A stretch of 64,000 nucleotides of DNA, taken from the NCBI RefSeq assembly GCF_000150955.2, contig NC_011672.1, positions 1,232,433 through 1,296,432 on the forward strand, written 5' to 3'. The stretch is from Phaeodactylum tricornutum CCAP 1055/1. Its lineage: Eukaryota > Bacillariophyta > Bacillariophyceae > Surirellales > Neidiaceae. The first letter of the stretch is position 1, and each line of letters begins with the position of its first letter. Under the pieces are notes generated by a model that was not told the origin of the DNA, made no database searches, and saw only the letters and a program-made list of their open reading frames with translations. Both the position numbers and the translations under genes were made by a program. Below are positions 30,211 to 41,248 of this stretch, piece by piece.

Positions 30211-31698
30211 ATGAAGTGGTCCTCCGCAGTGATTGGAAGTCTCGCTTTGTTTGCCGCATCGTCCGTCGAACCGACCTTTGCTTGGAGTCTGTCCAAATCG
30301 TCGCAGTCACGGTCATCTCTACGCACGGACTCCTCGTCGGTCCCCACCACTGCCTCGGCCTTTGTACCACGATCCCGAGCCTTTCTCCATCGTACCACTA
30401 CAACTACTACCCGTTTTGGCAATATCAGTGCGAAACGCAGTACCAGGAACAATAACAGTCACGACCGCACGTTGCTGGCCATGTCTTACACGGTGGGAAT
30501 CGTCGGTGCCACGGGCGCCGTCGGTCAGGAAATCCGCAACGTTCTGGAAACACGCGACTTTCCCGTCGAGCGCTTGCGCATTTTCGGATCGGCACGCTCC
30601 GCCGGATCCACCGTCGCCACCAAGTACGGAGACGTCACCGTCGAACTCTTTGACGTGGCCGCCGCCAAACAGTGCGATGTCGTCTTTCTCGCCGTGTCCG
30701 GAGACTTCTCGCTCGAGCACGCGCGTCATCTCACCCAAGGAGACGACGCCACGGTGTGCATTGACAATTCGGTACGTACCCACACATACTCATTGTGACC
30801 AAAAACAAACAAACAACCAAACAAACAAACACTGGATGAATGCTGGTGGTGACAAAAAGCCATTTTCCCCTCGTCCAACCCAGACTACAACACCCGTCTC
30901 TCACACATTTTCTAATACTGCACTACACTACCCTTCCCGATACAACTCTAGTCCGCCTTTCGCTACGAAGCCGACGTTCCCTTGGTCGTGCCGGAAATCA
31001 ACGGAGCCGAAACCAAAAAGAGCAAATTGATTGCCAATCCCAATTGCACCACCGCCATTGCTCTCATGGCACTCTGGCCCTTGCATCAACTGTTTGGTCT
31101 CAAAAAGGTCATTATGAGTACCTACCAGGCCGCTTCCGGGGCGGGACAGCCTGGGATGGATGAACTCACGCAGGGAACTCAGGCCTACTTGAATGGCGAA
31201 GCCGTCGAGAACAATATCTTTGCGCATCCTCTCCCCTTTAACGTTATTCCGCAAATCGATAAATTCCAATCCAACGGATACACCAAGGAAGAAATGAAAG
31301 TCACCTGGGAAACCCGCAAGATCTGTGGCCTCCCCGACGACTTTCCCCTCTCCTGCACCGCCGTACGTATTCCCACCATTCGCGCGCATTCCGAATCCAT
31401 CGTTGTGGAAACGGAACGACCCGTCGACGTGGCCGCCGCCCGACAAGCCCTCGCCCAAGCCCCCGGCGTCAAACTCGTCGATAATACCGAACAACTAGAA
31501 TATCCCATGCCGCAGACCGCCACCGGACAGTACGACGTCGAAGTTGGACGACTCCGCAAATCTATCGTCTACGGAGACTACGGACTCGAACTCTTCGTCT
31601 GCGGTGATCAACTCTTGCGTGGAGCCGCCCTCAATGCCGTACTCGTCGCCGAAGAAATGGTCACCAACGGATCCCTCCAGGCTAAGAAAACTGCCTAG
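30211..31698 (+). CDS. ASD: Aspartate-semialdehyde dehydrogenase, plastid-type
   Basis: The enzyme reduces aspartyl phosphate to aspartate semialdehyde in Lys, Thr and Met synthesis. Two exons (30211-30771 and 30952-31698, 180-bp intron) give 435 residues. After a presequence, the NADP-binding start [14 protein letters not shown] is at about residue 95, followed by [11 protein letters not shown] and FLAVSGDFS. Exon 2 has the catalytic Cys in [22 protein letters not shown] and the His-containing [12 protein letters not shown]. All are canonical. The N-terminus has a signal peptide ending PTFA before Trp, and a second ASAFVP sequence 25 residues later, so plastid import through the ER is likely. 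The gene diverges from the cysteinyl-tRNA synthetase gene. Confidence 0.95.
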
Positions 31699-31984
31699 GC
31701 TCGTATGGGTGGACGATTGTATGGATGGATGAGTATGGTCGAGTGCCTGGACGCATCGCGCACTCCAAAATCATACGGTATGAGCTACAAGTAAATTGTC
31801 GGTAGGAACGAGCTCACTCTTAGTGCATTGGCTTTATTCGTAGTAAGGAGTGCGTATTTATTCGTACGCGTGGGCTTGCTAGATAGTGTAGTGATGGTTG
31901 TAATGATCACTACGGTTTGGTGGTAGAGGTTCATGTCATGGTGGTTGGTGGCACCCGGCACAGCGCCCATCCACCACGACCTTT

Positions 31985-33265
31985 CTAGCGCTTGCCCTTC
32001 TTTCCCTTCTTCCCGGTCCGGGGTCCACCACCGTACAACGCCGACTGGAGCGAGTTCTTGGCGTCCACGATCTTGCTTTTGGCGGACTGATCGGTCACGG
32101 CCCGCCCGTCGCGGTCAATCATTTTTCGTCTCCGTTTGCCGTTCGCGTGTCGTTCGTATCCGAGAATATCGTCCACGGGCTCTTCCACATTTCGGTCGCG
32201 TCCCCACGCCGAAGTCGAGTCGCGCACGAGATTCCCGAGATCGGCAATAGCCCCCAGGTTACTGGTTTCGTCGCGCATGAGTCGCTGTCGCTCCTTCTTT
32301 TGTTTACGTGTGGTGGTGAGTCGCACCATGGTATCTTCTTCGAAGCGTGTTTGTTCGGCTTGTCGGGAGGCGTGTCTCCGCGCCGCCTCGCGCTGTCGGC
32401 CGAGTTCCGTACCGCCGTGCACGTCCTGCTGTTCCGGGGCGTCGCCGTATTGTTCGCGGAGTGTCTGGGCCAATTCGGAAGCGCGTTGACGCTGGCGATC
32501 CCGCTGGGTACGCTGTGCGTCCCGGTCAACGCGGTCGTGCGTGTAAGGGACCGCGGCGACGCGCGGTGCCTGATAGACGCCTGTGCCTGTGCTATCGTTG
32601 TTGTTGTTGCTCGTTTGGTCGGGGTCGGTGGTACGAGAATTTTTGTGACTCTTGGTTTGAGCCACGGCAAGGGTTCTTCGCGCCGCCGCCAAATCGTCAT
32701 CGTCGTCACTGTGGATACGGTCGTCGACATTGTGGTTGTCGTTATCGCTGTGAATACTACCGTCGTCAGGACTGTCCCTGTTGCTGTCGTCACTGTCGTC
32801 TTCGACGCGGGGTCGAAACTGCAAGGGATCTTCGGGACCCATGGCGTTGTCATTGTTTGAATCGTTGGGATGATCAACAGTGTCATCCTGGGCCGCCTTG
32901 GCCAAGAGTTTGTCAATCTGGTAACGAAGTTTCTGGTCGAGTCCCCGCGTCTTGTCGAGAACGGTGGTGACCAAGCGCAGTCGGTGCTGGTGTTGATGTA
33001 GGGCATTCACATTGTCACCGTCGTACATCGTGGGCGATTCGACGAGTCGGTGTCGCAAGGCCAAGGTCCGTTCGATCAAATACGAGAGGAGGACGGTGTT
33101 GCGAGCGTCGAGAAAGTCCAAGCCCTGCGAAGGATGGAATTGATCCGGCGTCGTGTGGTGTGCGTGAATGGCCGGTAGAAGGGAGGCTTCCACCTTGCGG
33201 GACGTTTCGATCAAGCCCTGCAACAGGGCGGACTCGGACGGAGGCGATGCCTGGGATCCTGCCAT
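31985..33265 (-). CDS. Neuroguidin/Lcp5-like Sas10/Utp3 family protein
   Basis: Lcp5/neuroguidin is a nucleolar component of small-subunit processing. The 426-residue product starts with the helical Sas10/C1D region (ARNTVLLSYLIERTLALRHRL and DQKLRYQIDKLL). A long Asp/Asn/Ser-rich acidic linker follows, then the conserved GVYQAPRVAAVPY block, which matches the Y-x-P-P-K-[VL]-x-x-V-x-Y type element of the family. The C-terminal half is Arg/Gln/Glu-rich with FEEDTMVRLTTTRKQKK and a Gly/Lys tail ending GKKGKKGKR, as in nucleolar proteins. Length and order fit neuroguidin. The gene has no intron and starts at a clear ATG. Confidence 0.85.
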   Translation of the reverse strand: MAGSQASPPSESALLQGLIETSRKVEASLLPAIHAHHTTPDQFHPSQGLDFLDARNTVLLSYLIERTLALRHRLVESPTMYDGDNVNALHQHQHRLRLVTTVLDKTRGLDQKLRYQIDKLLAKAAQDDTVDHPNDSNNDNAMGPEDPLQFRPRVEDDSDDSNRDSPDDGSIHSDNDNHNVDDRIHSDDDDDLAAARRTLAVAQTKSHKNSRTTDPDQTSNNNNDSTGTGVYQAPRVAAVPYTHDRVDRDAQRTQRDRQRQRASELAQTLREQYGDAPEQQDVHGGTELGRQREAARRHASRQAEQTRFEEDTMVRLTTTRKQKKERQRLMRDETSNLGAIADLGNLVRDSTSAWGRDRNVEEPVDDILGYERHANGKRRRKMIDRDGRAVTDQSAKSKIVDAKNSLQSALYGGGPRTGKKGKKGKR

Positions 33266-33903
33266 GTTGCGTCTCTATGTTTATATAAAAGTGTACGGGT
33301 GTCTGGATGTAGAAAGGAATGAGTATAGGTAAAAGGGAACGAGCGCAAGGATTGTTGGCGCTTCTTAAAGTGAGTGTCGTTGAGAGAGTATCGACAGGTA
33401 AGACTGCTGGGAAACGTCTCTTGGGCTGGGCTTGTTATCTTTCGACTTCTACTATTCGTCGAGATGATGAATGTGAATGTGAGTGACAACGGTGAATGGG
33501 TATTGGTACCTTACCGTACCTACCGGTATCGACTGTGAGACGAATTCGTTGGGTTGGGGGAGATGTTTCGATGTCGATTCGGGATATTTCGAAATTGGAT
33601 GGTAAGCCAGACCAGAATAGCGGCTGATGCTTTGGCATCGTTGCGGAATTCCGAGTTCCGAATTCGTAATTAGTGATTGGGTTACCGACGTGGGACCCAC
33701 GGAAGACGACTCCTTCGGACTCGCGCCATCCCTAACTGTAAAACGTCTCACAGTCACAAAACATTTCCCCGAACGAGTAAGAATTGGAACACAAACGCAC
33801 ATACCTTTCTTGCCTATTACCCTTATTCCCAATCCATACCGAGACCCAACAAGCCAACGAACAAGGGATCGTCGCCACTCTTCGTACAACGCTATTCGCA
33901 CCA
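33266..33903. promoter_or_regulatory. Divergent upstream region with three RACTGTRA copies
   Basis: Between the neuroguidin-like and GAF genes the motif occurs as GACTGTGA at 33531-33538, AACTGTAA at 33734-33741 and, reversed, TCACAGTC at 33748-33755. The last two lie about 150-170 bp before the GAF-gene ATG. Confidence 0.45.
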
Positions 33904-35523
33904 ATGGCACCCCCGATCCCCACAACAACAACTCGTGGTCGTCGTGAATCCGCACCGGATTGGGTCTTGACGAACTACGACGTTGACACTTCCGTTCCCC
34001 CGGACGTCGAGACGGAACTCCGGCGATTGCGCGTCCTCCAATCCTACGATATTCTCGATCGCGAGTGGGATACAGCCTACGATCGTTTGGCACAAATCGC
34101 GGCACGAGCCTTGCAAACCCCCACGGCCTTGGTCGGTGTGGTCGATCTCGGTCGGTACTGGCGTGTGGCCCTGCACAACTGCAACAGCAACATTCACCAT
34201 AGTAACAATCATCATCACCGTGATGCTCCACGGGAACTGCCACGAAAGCAGGCCATAGCGTCACACGTGATACTCCAACGTCAGGGATACTTGGTAGTCA
34301 TGAATGTCGGGAAGGATTCGCGTTTTGTCGATCATCCCGCCGTCCGCAACGGCACTTTCCAATTCTACGCCGGAGTCGTACTCCGCTCGCCGGAAGGGTA
34401 CCCTCTCGGTGTGCTCGCAGTTACCGACACGCAACCCCGATTGCACGGCGTCTCCCACGAACAATTGCAAACCCTGCGAGATTTGGCGGACGCCCTTGTC
34501 GATTTGATGCACACGCGGCGGCGACCGAAAGGAGATACGGGGCCTGCCGCCATCACCCGTCCTACGGCTCCTGCTTCGACTACTACTACGACTCCTCCGT
34601 CCAATCCACCATCCCCCACCAACCACACCAACACCAAGGATACCAACAACAGCTCATCCTGGGGAGTGCAACGGTCCGCACGCTTTTTGCGACAGTACTT
34701 GGCCAAACTCAATGACGACTCGACGCTCGAAAACGTCCTCACCAAGGACCAACGCGAACTACTCCGCTCATCCTACGATGCCGCCGCCTTTCTCCACGGC
34801 TCCCTCTTACCTCCCGAACAACGACAAGAGCTAGTCCGAGAAAATCGTCCCGATCAAGTCACCAGCGTACAGATCGCTAGTCTGGTACAGAGTGTCGAAC
34901 TCGCCATGGATGCCTTTCCCAAGACCGTGCCCGTCCGCTACCAAATCGACGACGAACAAATTCCACCCTTCGTCCTTCTCGTCGAACTGAAAATATTTCG
35001 ATCCTGCATCGCCCTCTTGACGAGTGCCTGTGAACGCACCCGCCAGGGCGTCGTCTGCTTGCGGGTCTTTGTCCAACAACGCACCGTCACGCAGAAAGAA
35101 CTCGTCTTTGAGTGCGAAGATACCGGACCCGATGTGGAACTGGAACAGTACGACGATTTATTCGACGCTCCCCTGGACCATACCGCCGACGTTGGTGAAG
35201 AAGACTGTATCCGGGCAGATCCCCATACGGGAAAAATTCGCAAGGCACTCCGGTGCGCCACCGTCCCCAACAGTCGCAGGGGACATGGCGTACACGCTCT
35301 GGCCGACTTTATTGGTTCCATCGAGGGCGGTGACTATGGATTCAGGCCCCGAGAAACCGAAGACTTTGAACCACATGGCACTGGAACGGGGTCCGTCTTT
35401 TGGTTCAGTATCGCCTTGCACACCCCACCAGCGACACGACACGGTACGGACGCAGTTGTGCCGCGACGACCCCAGCCTTGGATCATCTCCAGTGCACGGG
35501 GGCATGGATCCTTGGCAAAATAG
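33904..35523 (+). CDS. GAF-domain protein with degenerate histidine-kinase-like ATPase region
   Basis: The 539-residue product has an N-terminal GAF-like domain (residues about 35-215): a leading helix LRVLQSYDILDREWDTAYDR, ALVGVVDLGRYW, FYAGVVLRSPEGYPLGVLAVTD. This variant is common upstream of bacterial cyclases and kinases. A Thr/Pro/Asn linker follows, then a helical part and a region that looks like a worn HATPase domain: CIALLTSACERT in the N-box place without its Asn, CEDTGPDV in the G1 place, and a late GHGVHALADFIGSIEGG followed by GTGSVFWFSIAL. A phospho-acceptor His box is not evident, so kinase activity is doubtful. A regulatory or sensor role is inferred. I chose the ATG at 33904; upstream in-frame codons are not ATG. 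Confidence 0.7.
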   Translation: MAPPIPTTTTRGRRESAPDWVLTNYDVDTSVPPDVETELRRLRVLQSYDILDREWDTAYDRLAQIAARALQTPTALVGVVDLGRYWRVALHNCNSNIHHSNNHHHRDAPRELPRKQAIASHVILQRQGYLVVMNVGKDSRFVDHPAVRNGTFQFYAGVVLRSPEGYPLGVLAVTDTQPRLHGVSHEQLQTLRDLADALVDLMHTRRRPKGDTGPAAITRPTAPASTTTTTPPSNPPSPTNHTNTKDTNNSSSWGVQRSARFLRQYLAKLNDDSTLENVLTKDQRELLRSSYDAAAFLHGSLLPPEQRQELVRENRPDQVTSVQIASLVQSVELAMDAFPKTVPVRYQIDDEQIPPFVLLVELKIFRSCIALLTSACERTRQGVVCLRVFVQQRTVTQKELVFECEDTGPDVELEQYDDLFDAPLDHTADVGEEDCIRADPHTGKIRKALRCATVPNSRRGHGVHALADFIGSIEGGDYGFRPRETEDFEPHGTGTGSVFWFSIALHTPPATRHGTDAVVPRRPQPWIISSARGHGSLAK

Positions 35524-35617
35524 TAGATTTTCCTATAGTTGCTACCTAGGTATTTAACATGTAAGTATTCCGGCTGGTCTTGTCGTCTGCAGTGGACTTA
35601 TTCGTCATTTCATACCG

Positions 35618-38600
35618 TCACAGTCGCGTGCTCGGTAACAAAGCAGCTTGGTGTTTCAGAGCCCGTAGCAATGTTGCGTGCCGATGCTTTTCTCCAATGT
35701 GGGCTTCGATGCGTTGACGAAGCTGGCGAAGTGACAACGGGCGAGACCCGATCGCTGCTCTACTTCCCTCTTCCAGATTGAGCAGAGTCCCAAAGAAGTC
35801 GGTCCAGAGCTCGACGGTATGTAGGCGTCGGTGCAGACGCTCCTTTGGCATCCAACGTTTGTTCTGGTCCAATCGAATCTGCAAATGACTCCCAAACAAT
35901 AACACGTGGGCCGACGCGCAAGCTGCAAATGTATCGATGTCAAAAGACCAAGGCAGGCCCTGACGCATGGCCACGCACATCATGTCAGGAACCACAGCAT
36001 CCCCTACAAACTTGACATCCAGAGGCTCTAATCCCTGGTGTAGAGCGGTCAGATCTTTCGCTCGACCAAAATCTACGAGCATCAAATCCGATGCTTCCAA
36101 TTCCTGATTCGCAACAATGGAAGAAGAAACCAGAACCCAATTGTCGGGTTTGGCATCGCAGTGCTGGTCACGAGGCGACATGGGATGAGGCGACGACAAC
36201 AATAACAACATTGCAGTGTAAGCTTCCATTCGAACAAACGTACCAGCATTTTCCCATGCCAGTGCAGCAGCTCCAAGTGATGGAGGATACGGGACGTATA
36301 ATACAGGACAAGCTCTTCCGGGATCCTTTCTTGAAGCTTGACTTGGTAAAAGTTAGATAGGTCCAGCAGATTCAATCCCGACCTAGACCCAGCCGTCATG
36401 CTGAGAAGACCGCCGTCAGCCAACGACATGAATGTAAGCGGTCTTGCAAAAGGAAAAGAAGTTGATTCCGATGTCCGCAAGGAAGGGCCAACCCGCTGCA
36501 GAAGCTTTTCCATGACTTCAAATTCCCATGCAAGACAATCTGTTGGCGATTGCGCCTTAACTGCAATTACGTTAGAACCGTCAAGAGCAGGCTCCGTGGT
36601 TTCGAGCAGCGTCACAACACCGTATACTCCTCGACCAAGCTCATGTTTGACTGTACTCGAGCTGGCTCCAACATTAATGCCCGCTCCCGTAGTTAATTTC
36701 TTCCCTTTCAAGGATCGAGGCAATACGTGAGAAGCTAAATTATACAAATTGTTTGGCTTTGCCAAAATATTGGCGAGCGATTTGTTGGGTTTCAACCGTC
36801 CGACACTCCTCTGACTGATTCTTTCTCGAGCTTCTTGCACATCCCTTTTGTGCAAGTCGTTGTACTCCACAGCCCGCTCCACACCGGGGACAAACAACAT
36901 CGTAGTATCATCCGTCGGCACAATGCGAGAAATATCCCCAAAGTCGAATCCCTCCGAGGCTCCTTTCGATTCATGCCTTTGGCGCTTGTTACTTCCATCT
37001 GCAAATTCGTGCATACGACACAATAAAGTATTAGCAACTAATCAATAATTTTACATTTTGGTTGGCATCACGACTTACTATCAAGATCCTTGCCTTCCAC
37101 GACGCTTTCTTCGATTGTACTGCCACCGTAACTGACATCAGCGAGGGCATCCATGGCATCTCCCAAGAGTGAAAAAGTAGCAGTATCCCCTTCGCTGTCG
37201 GCTGCAACCTCCAGCGAAGTCGCAGATTCACGAAAAACGTCAACAGCAATACGAGACATAGACCTCTGCTCAGAAGGAGATTGTTGCTGAGTGTCGTTGC
37301 GAATTTGAAAGGGCGCAAATTGACGTGAGGGGTGCTCGTTGGAATTCAGAGACAAAGCTTCATCTTGGAAAATAGTAAACGAAGGCACTGGATTTGTAGA
37401 GCGATTTTCGCTGTCGTTGAAAACGGTAAATCCTGGATCGGTGTCGAGTTCTCGTTCTTCATTGTCTCGGGTGGGGTCATGCTGAGCTATTTGCCCAATG
37501 GTTCGTATACCTTCACTTTGACAAGACAAACGCGGGCGATCTTGTTCCTCCTTCATGGTACGCAGGACCAAGCCGTCGAAACCCGGGGTATCGTTGGAAC
37601 GAGGTTTAGGATTGCGAGGCCCGTTGTTCTCCACTTCTTCGTTCAATCCAGGATCTACAGAGCGAGAGAAGGAGTTGTTACTTTCTTCCCCAACCAACTC
37701 TGCAATCGCGGCAAAGTCCGCCGTATCGCCAGTCTCGCCTGCGTTGTTGGGAGGGGGGTCTAGCACTTCGGAGACGCCTGAGTCGTTCATGATAGTGCCA
37801 AGTCCATTGTAGCGGACGCTTAAATCATTCAAGCCCATAGCTGGACTTGAGAACATGATAGATAACTCCTTCAAAGCCAATTGCGTATTAATAGTCTGCT
37901 CATCTCTTCGTATTGGAGCCCCAACGGCGTTGGCTTCGTCCATGGTGGAACTCGCCGTCGAAATATTCCGTGGAGTTAGAACATCAAAACTAGAATCCTG
38001 GGGAGTTAGCATACGAATGCCAAGGGCTTTTGGCTTGGAAGCTGCTTCCTCCGGTCGAAATAGAGGTCGTTGTACGTCGTCGAAGGAAACATCATCGTTA
38101 GTCTCATCCACACTTGTTGACATGTTCGAGTCGTTTTGTTTTTGTCCTAATTGCCGAAAGAAGAGGTTGACATCGGAAGAGGGTAGCGCCAGTTGAAAGT
38201 ACCGCGCATGCGCACGAGCCTCTTCAAAACACTGTTCTTTACCGATAGAAGACTTCAGTAAATACTTGTTAAACGCATACTTGTTCGATTTGGTGGATTT
38301 CGCTTGGCGTTTCCCCACAGCAGGAATTGATTCTTCTGCTTTTTGGTCCGTAGCAAATTGCTCTGGATTTCGCATGTAGTGCAACGGATCCTTTGAAAGC
38401 CGTTCTGCTACACCAACCGTATCTCTTTCACGGAAGGTTCGTTCGTCTCGTCGATATCGGTGTTGGTCCCTATGCTGCAGCCGTTCCTGTTCTTCACGCT
38501 CCTGGCGCGTAGCACATTCGTCGTCCACGTGTACAGCGAACGGAGCCAGAGATAGACCTGGAGCACGCGACGGCGGGGCAGCAGCCGCATACAATGAGGT

Positions 38601-39593
38601 ATAAGCTCCACGATGATTCCAGGTTTCTACAGCCTGAGTATTTTCCTTTTTGCGATCTTCCTCTCGTTCCAGACGCTGGCGAGTTTGTATGGCATCCTCC
38701 CCCGGTGTCGAATCGTTGAATCCGGAAAAACCGCTGTTCTCTTCATTTTGATCCACAAAAATAGCAAACGCCCCCTTTGTAGACGTATTTGACCGTGTTT
38801 GTAGCTGTGATCGATGGGAGGCGTTTCGGTCACTAAATGTCGACAAGTTCGAGGTAGTCCGCGAAGGTACAACATTTAAAGAAGCGACGGCGGCGCGATC
38901 ATTTCTGCTTATCCTCTCATCCGACAAGGCTCCCAGTACGCCACGAGCGGAGGATTGCTCTAGCGTGTCTTCATTTTCCTCCTCCGCTTGCGTGGCATTC
39001 AACCAATGCCGAGTCATGCGCCTTTGAAACTGTTTGTGCCGCTGTAGAAGCAATTTGAGAGGCTGCGCCTTTTTCCGAATACCCTTATCCAGGATCTTTT
39101 CAGCAAACTGATAATTCTGCTGCTGCTCTGCCTTAAAGGCCCAGGCCATCCAGAACACGGCAATATCGCTCCCGATCCTTTGCTGATGTAGATGCTGGAA
39201 AACTTCCAGTGGACGATCGGTTTTGTCCGCATACATGCAGCACACGCGGACGAAGCGGGGATCGTTGGCGTACTTCTGAATGGGAGACAAGGCACGCAAA
39301 CAACGCTCAAACAAAAGAAACTGCGAGTGTGTATCGGACGGAAAGGCATCTTGATGATATTTTATGTAAGAAAGCCAGTGTATCAGTGGGTCGTCGTCGC
39401 CGCTAGCTTCATAATCCAAAGCCTCAGAAGTACGGACTAAGCGCTCGTAGTGTTCACTCAGGCGTGATTGTTCTCTGCGATCCTCTTCACTTTCCATCGC
39501 AGCAATGGATCGCTCCAGTGCGACAACGCTACGTCCCCGCTCCAACGGAGCGGCGTTTTCCTTGGAACGCTCCCACAAAGGCGTCGCTTCCAT
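35618..39593 (-). CDS. BUB1: MadBub spindle-checkpoint kinase (Bub1/BubR1/Mad3 type)
   Basis: Three exons (39593-37079, 36998-36244, 36163-35618; two 80-bp introns) give 1271 residues. The product joins features that animals split between Bub1 and BubR1. In order: a KEN box at 11-13, the Mad3/Bub1 TPR domain (about 40-200), a possible D-box RGVL at 217, ABBA-type FAIFVD at 276, a second KEN at 316, a second ABBA-type FAVHVD at 352, and a GLEBS-like Bub3-binding segment CFEEARAHARYF at 455. The C-terminal kinase has LGRGVYGVV (959), the Lys in IAVKAQ (986), the loop HCDAKPDN (1091) and DFG (1121), so the catalytic set is complete. Bub1/Mad3 proteins monitor kinetochore attachment and inhibit APC/C-Cdc20. 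The middle (470-950) is disordered and Ser/Asp/Asn-rich. Confidence 0.93.
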
Positions 39594-40012
39594 GGTGTAG
39601 TGGGTAAGGTACCCGTCATACGCACAACCAATTTGGTCGCAAAATTATGGCGTGTTCGTCGGGAATTTGATAAGGGATGATTTCATCTGGTATTGCGGGT
39701 TCATTTTAATAATAAAAGGCTGAATAAAATAATAATGATGCAAATTCGTTTGCTACTTAATTGGATAAATAAGTCTCTCGCTGTGACATAATATTTGATT
39801 CCCTATTACACGTCTCAATCACGAAACGAAACCGAACGACCTGTATCATCTTGGTTTTCAGGACGCTTTGATGGATCTTTTTAGGAAACTAACACAACAG
39901 TAATCCTTTGTTCTTTCATTTCATTGTACGAGTGCTGTAAATTACATGGCGTATCCTTGTACTTGATTTAAGAGCACGATACGCTCTATGTATCAAACTC
40001 GTAGTCTCGCCT
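39594..40012. other. AT-rich intergenic region
   Basis: The region between the MadBub start and the end of the 7TM gene has AATAAT-rich segments around 39707-39740. No gene or RNA is seen. Confidence 0.5.
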
Positions 40013-41248
40013 TCACAGTGCAGTCAGGTTTTCCAAATCCTTCTCAATGACGCGCTTGGTACCGTCGTCATTCCCGGCTGCTGCTAGTTTCGATGCCTCT
40101 TGTTGCTTACTTGATTGCTGCAGTGTACCGGATTCCCGGTATGGCTTCTGATTGGGTTTCCGATCCTTCCAATCCTGCCAAATCGTTGGACCGAGATATA
40201 CTAAAAAGTTTGGGAGACCCTGAATGGGCACAGTGAGGACGGAGAGTAGCAGCAACGCGTAGGGAGCGTCACCATCAAAAGTCTGTATCAATCGCACAAT
40301 CTGCCGCAATTAAGAAAAAGTTGACAAGGATGATTAGTGCAAAGGTCGATTGTTACAACCGAGACTCATCGCAACTCGGAATCGTACCGAAACACAGACC
40401 CAGTTGAAATAAAAGGCGCCGGCGTAGCACAGACACTGATTGGCAACTCTTCTTGTTCGACCACTCGACAACGAAGAAGCTGAAAAGCTTGATCGGAATT
40501 GACGTTGCGATACGACAGTGAACCCACCCATTGAATCGGATGAATGAGTTCTCCCTTCCAAATTTTCACCGGAGGTCGTTCTGGCGAATGAGTTTCGGGT
40601 ATAGAAATCTGCCTGATACTGTTCCGTTGCCCTTTCAATTCTGCGAACGTGAAGGAAGATCAGTAACAGTGTTGTGGTGACCGACCCAATTGCAAGCCAC
40701 AGCGGCACGTAGAAGAAGGCCCATCGATAGATGTCGGCCGCGTGTGGCTCAAGTCGACCTGGATGAGGCGCAATCCAACACCAAAAGGTGGCGTTGTTGA
40801 ATAACTGCAACGGAATCCCTGCTACGGCCGTTCCAATACCCCAAACTAGGGGAATTGTGTGAAGGAATGGCTCGATTCTTCCGATACTTTGGTCTTTCCA
40901 TCCGTATCGGATTGTTAGTAGATAGTATAACAAAAGGCTCGTGTTGTAGATGGGACCCGCGTTGCCGATTTGGGTGAAGAAACCTTGGAGCTCACATGTC
41001 TCTGTAGTCCCAACAGCCCATTGGACACCCGACTCGCGAGGAATTGGCCAAGTAGAAAGGGCCAACCAGAACGAAGTCGAAATGTCGATACAAGATATTC
41101 CCGCCACTAGCCTGTGGTAGGTTTTGCTACGCTTCCGCTTGTCTCGAACGACCGTCCAAACAATCAGACTACTGAAGAAAAAGGAAGTAGAACCCACTAC
41201 TTTCGGCATGGCCGCGAGAGCTCGTTGTTGTGCAATGGTCAACGCCAT
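40013..41248 (-). CDS. Seven-transmembrane receptor-like protein (cAMP-receptor-like)
   Basis: Two exons (41248-40388 and 40300-40013, 87-bp intron) give 382 residues. Seven hydrophobic segments can be placed; among them are FFFSSLIVWTVV, ISTSFWLALSTW, YNTSLLLYYLLTI, IPLVWGIGTAVAG and YVPLWLAIGSVTTTLLLIFL. After the 100-residue third cytoplasmic loop, FNWVCVSIVRLIQ and the final YALLLLSVLTVPIQGLPNFLVYL complete the set. The conserved Cys pair (CELQGF and the extracellular CWIAP) could form the usual loop disulfide. Overall pattern and the FNW helix recall cAMP-receptor-like GPCRs of Dictyostelium and other protists. The ligand is unknown. The splice joins VCVS to IVRLIQ, in phase. Confidence 0.75.

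Noticed and set aside
31985-33006. Long alternative frames over the neuroguidin-like gene
   Set aside because: Repeats coding for Asp/Asn-rich sequence give open shadows on both strands, rich in Thr or Val. Only one frame carries the family blocks.
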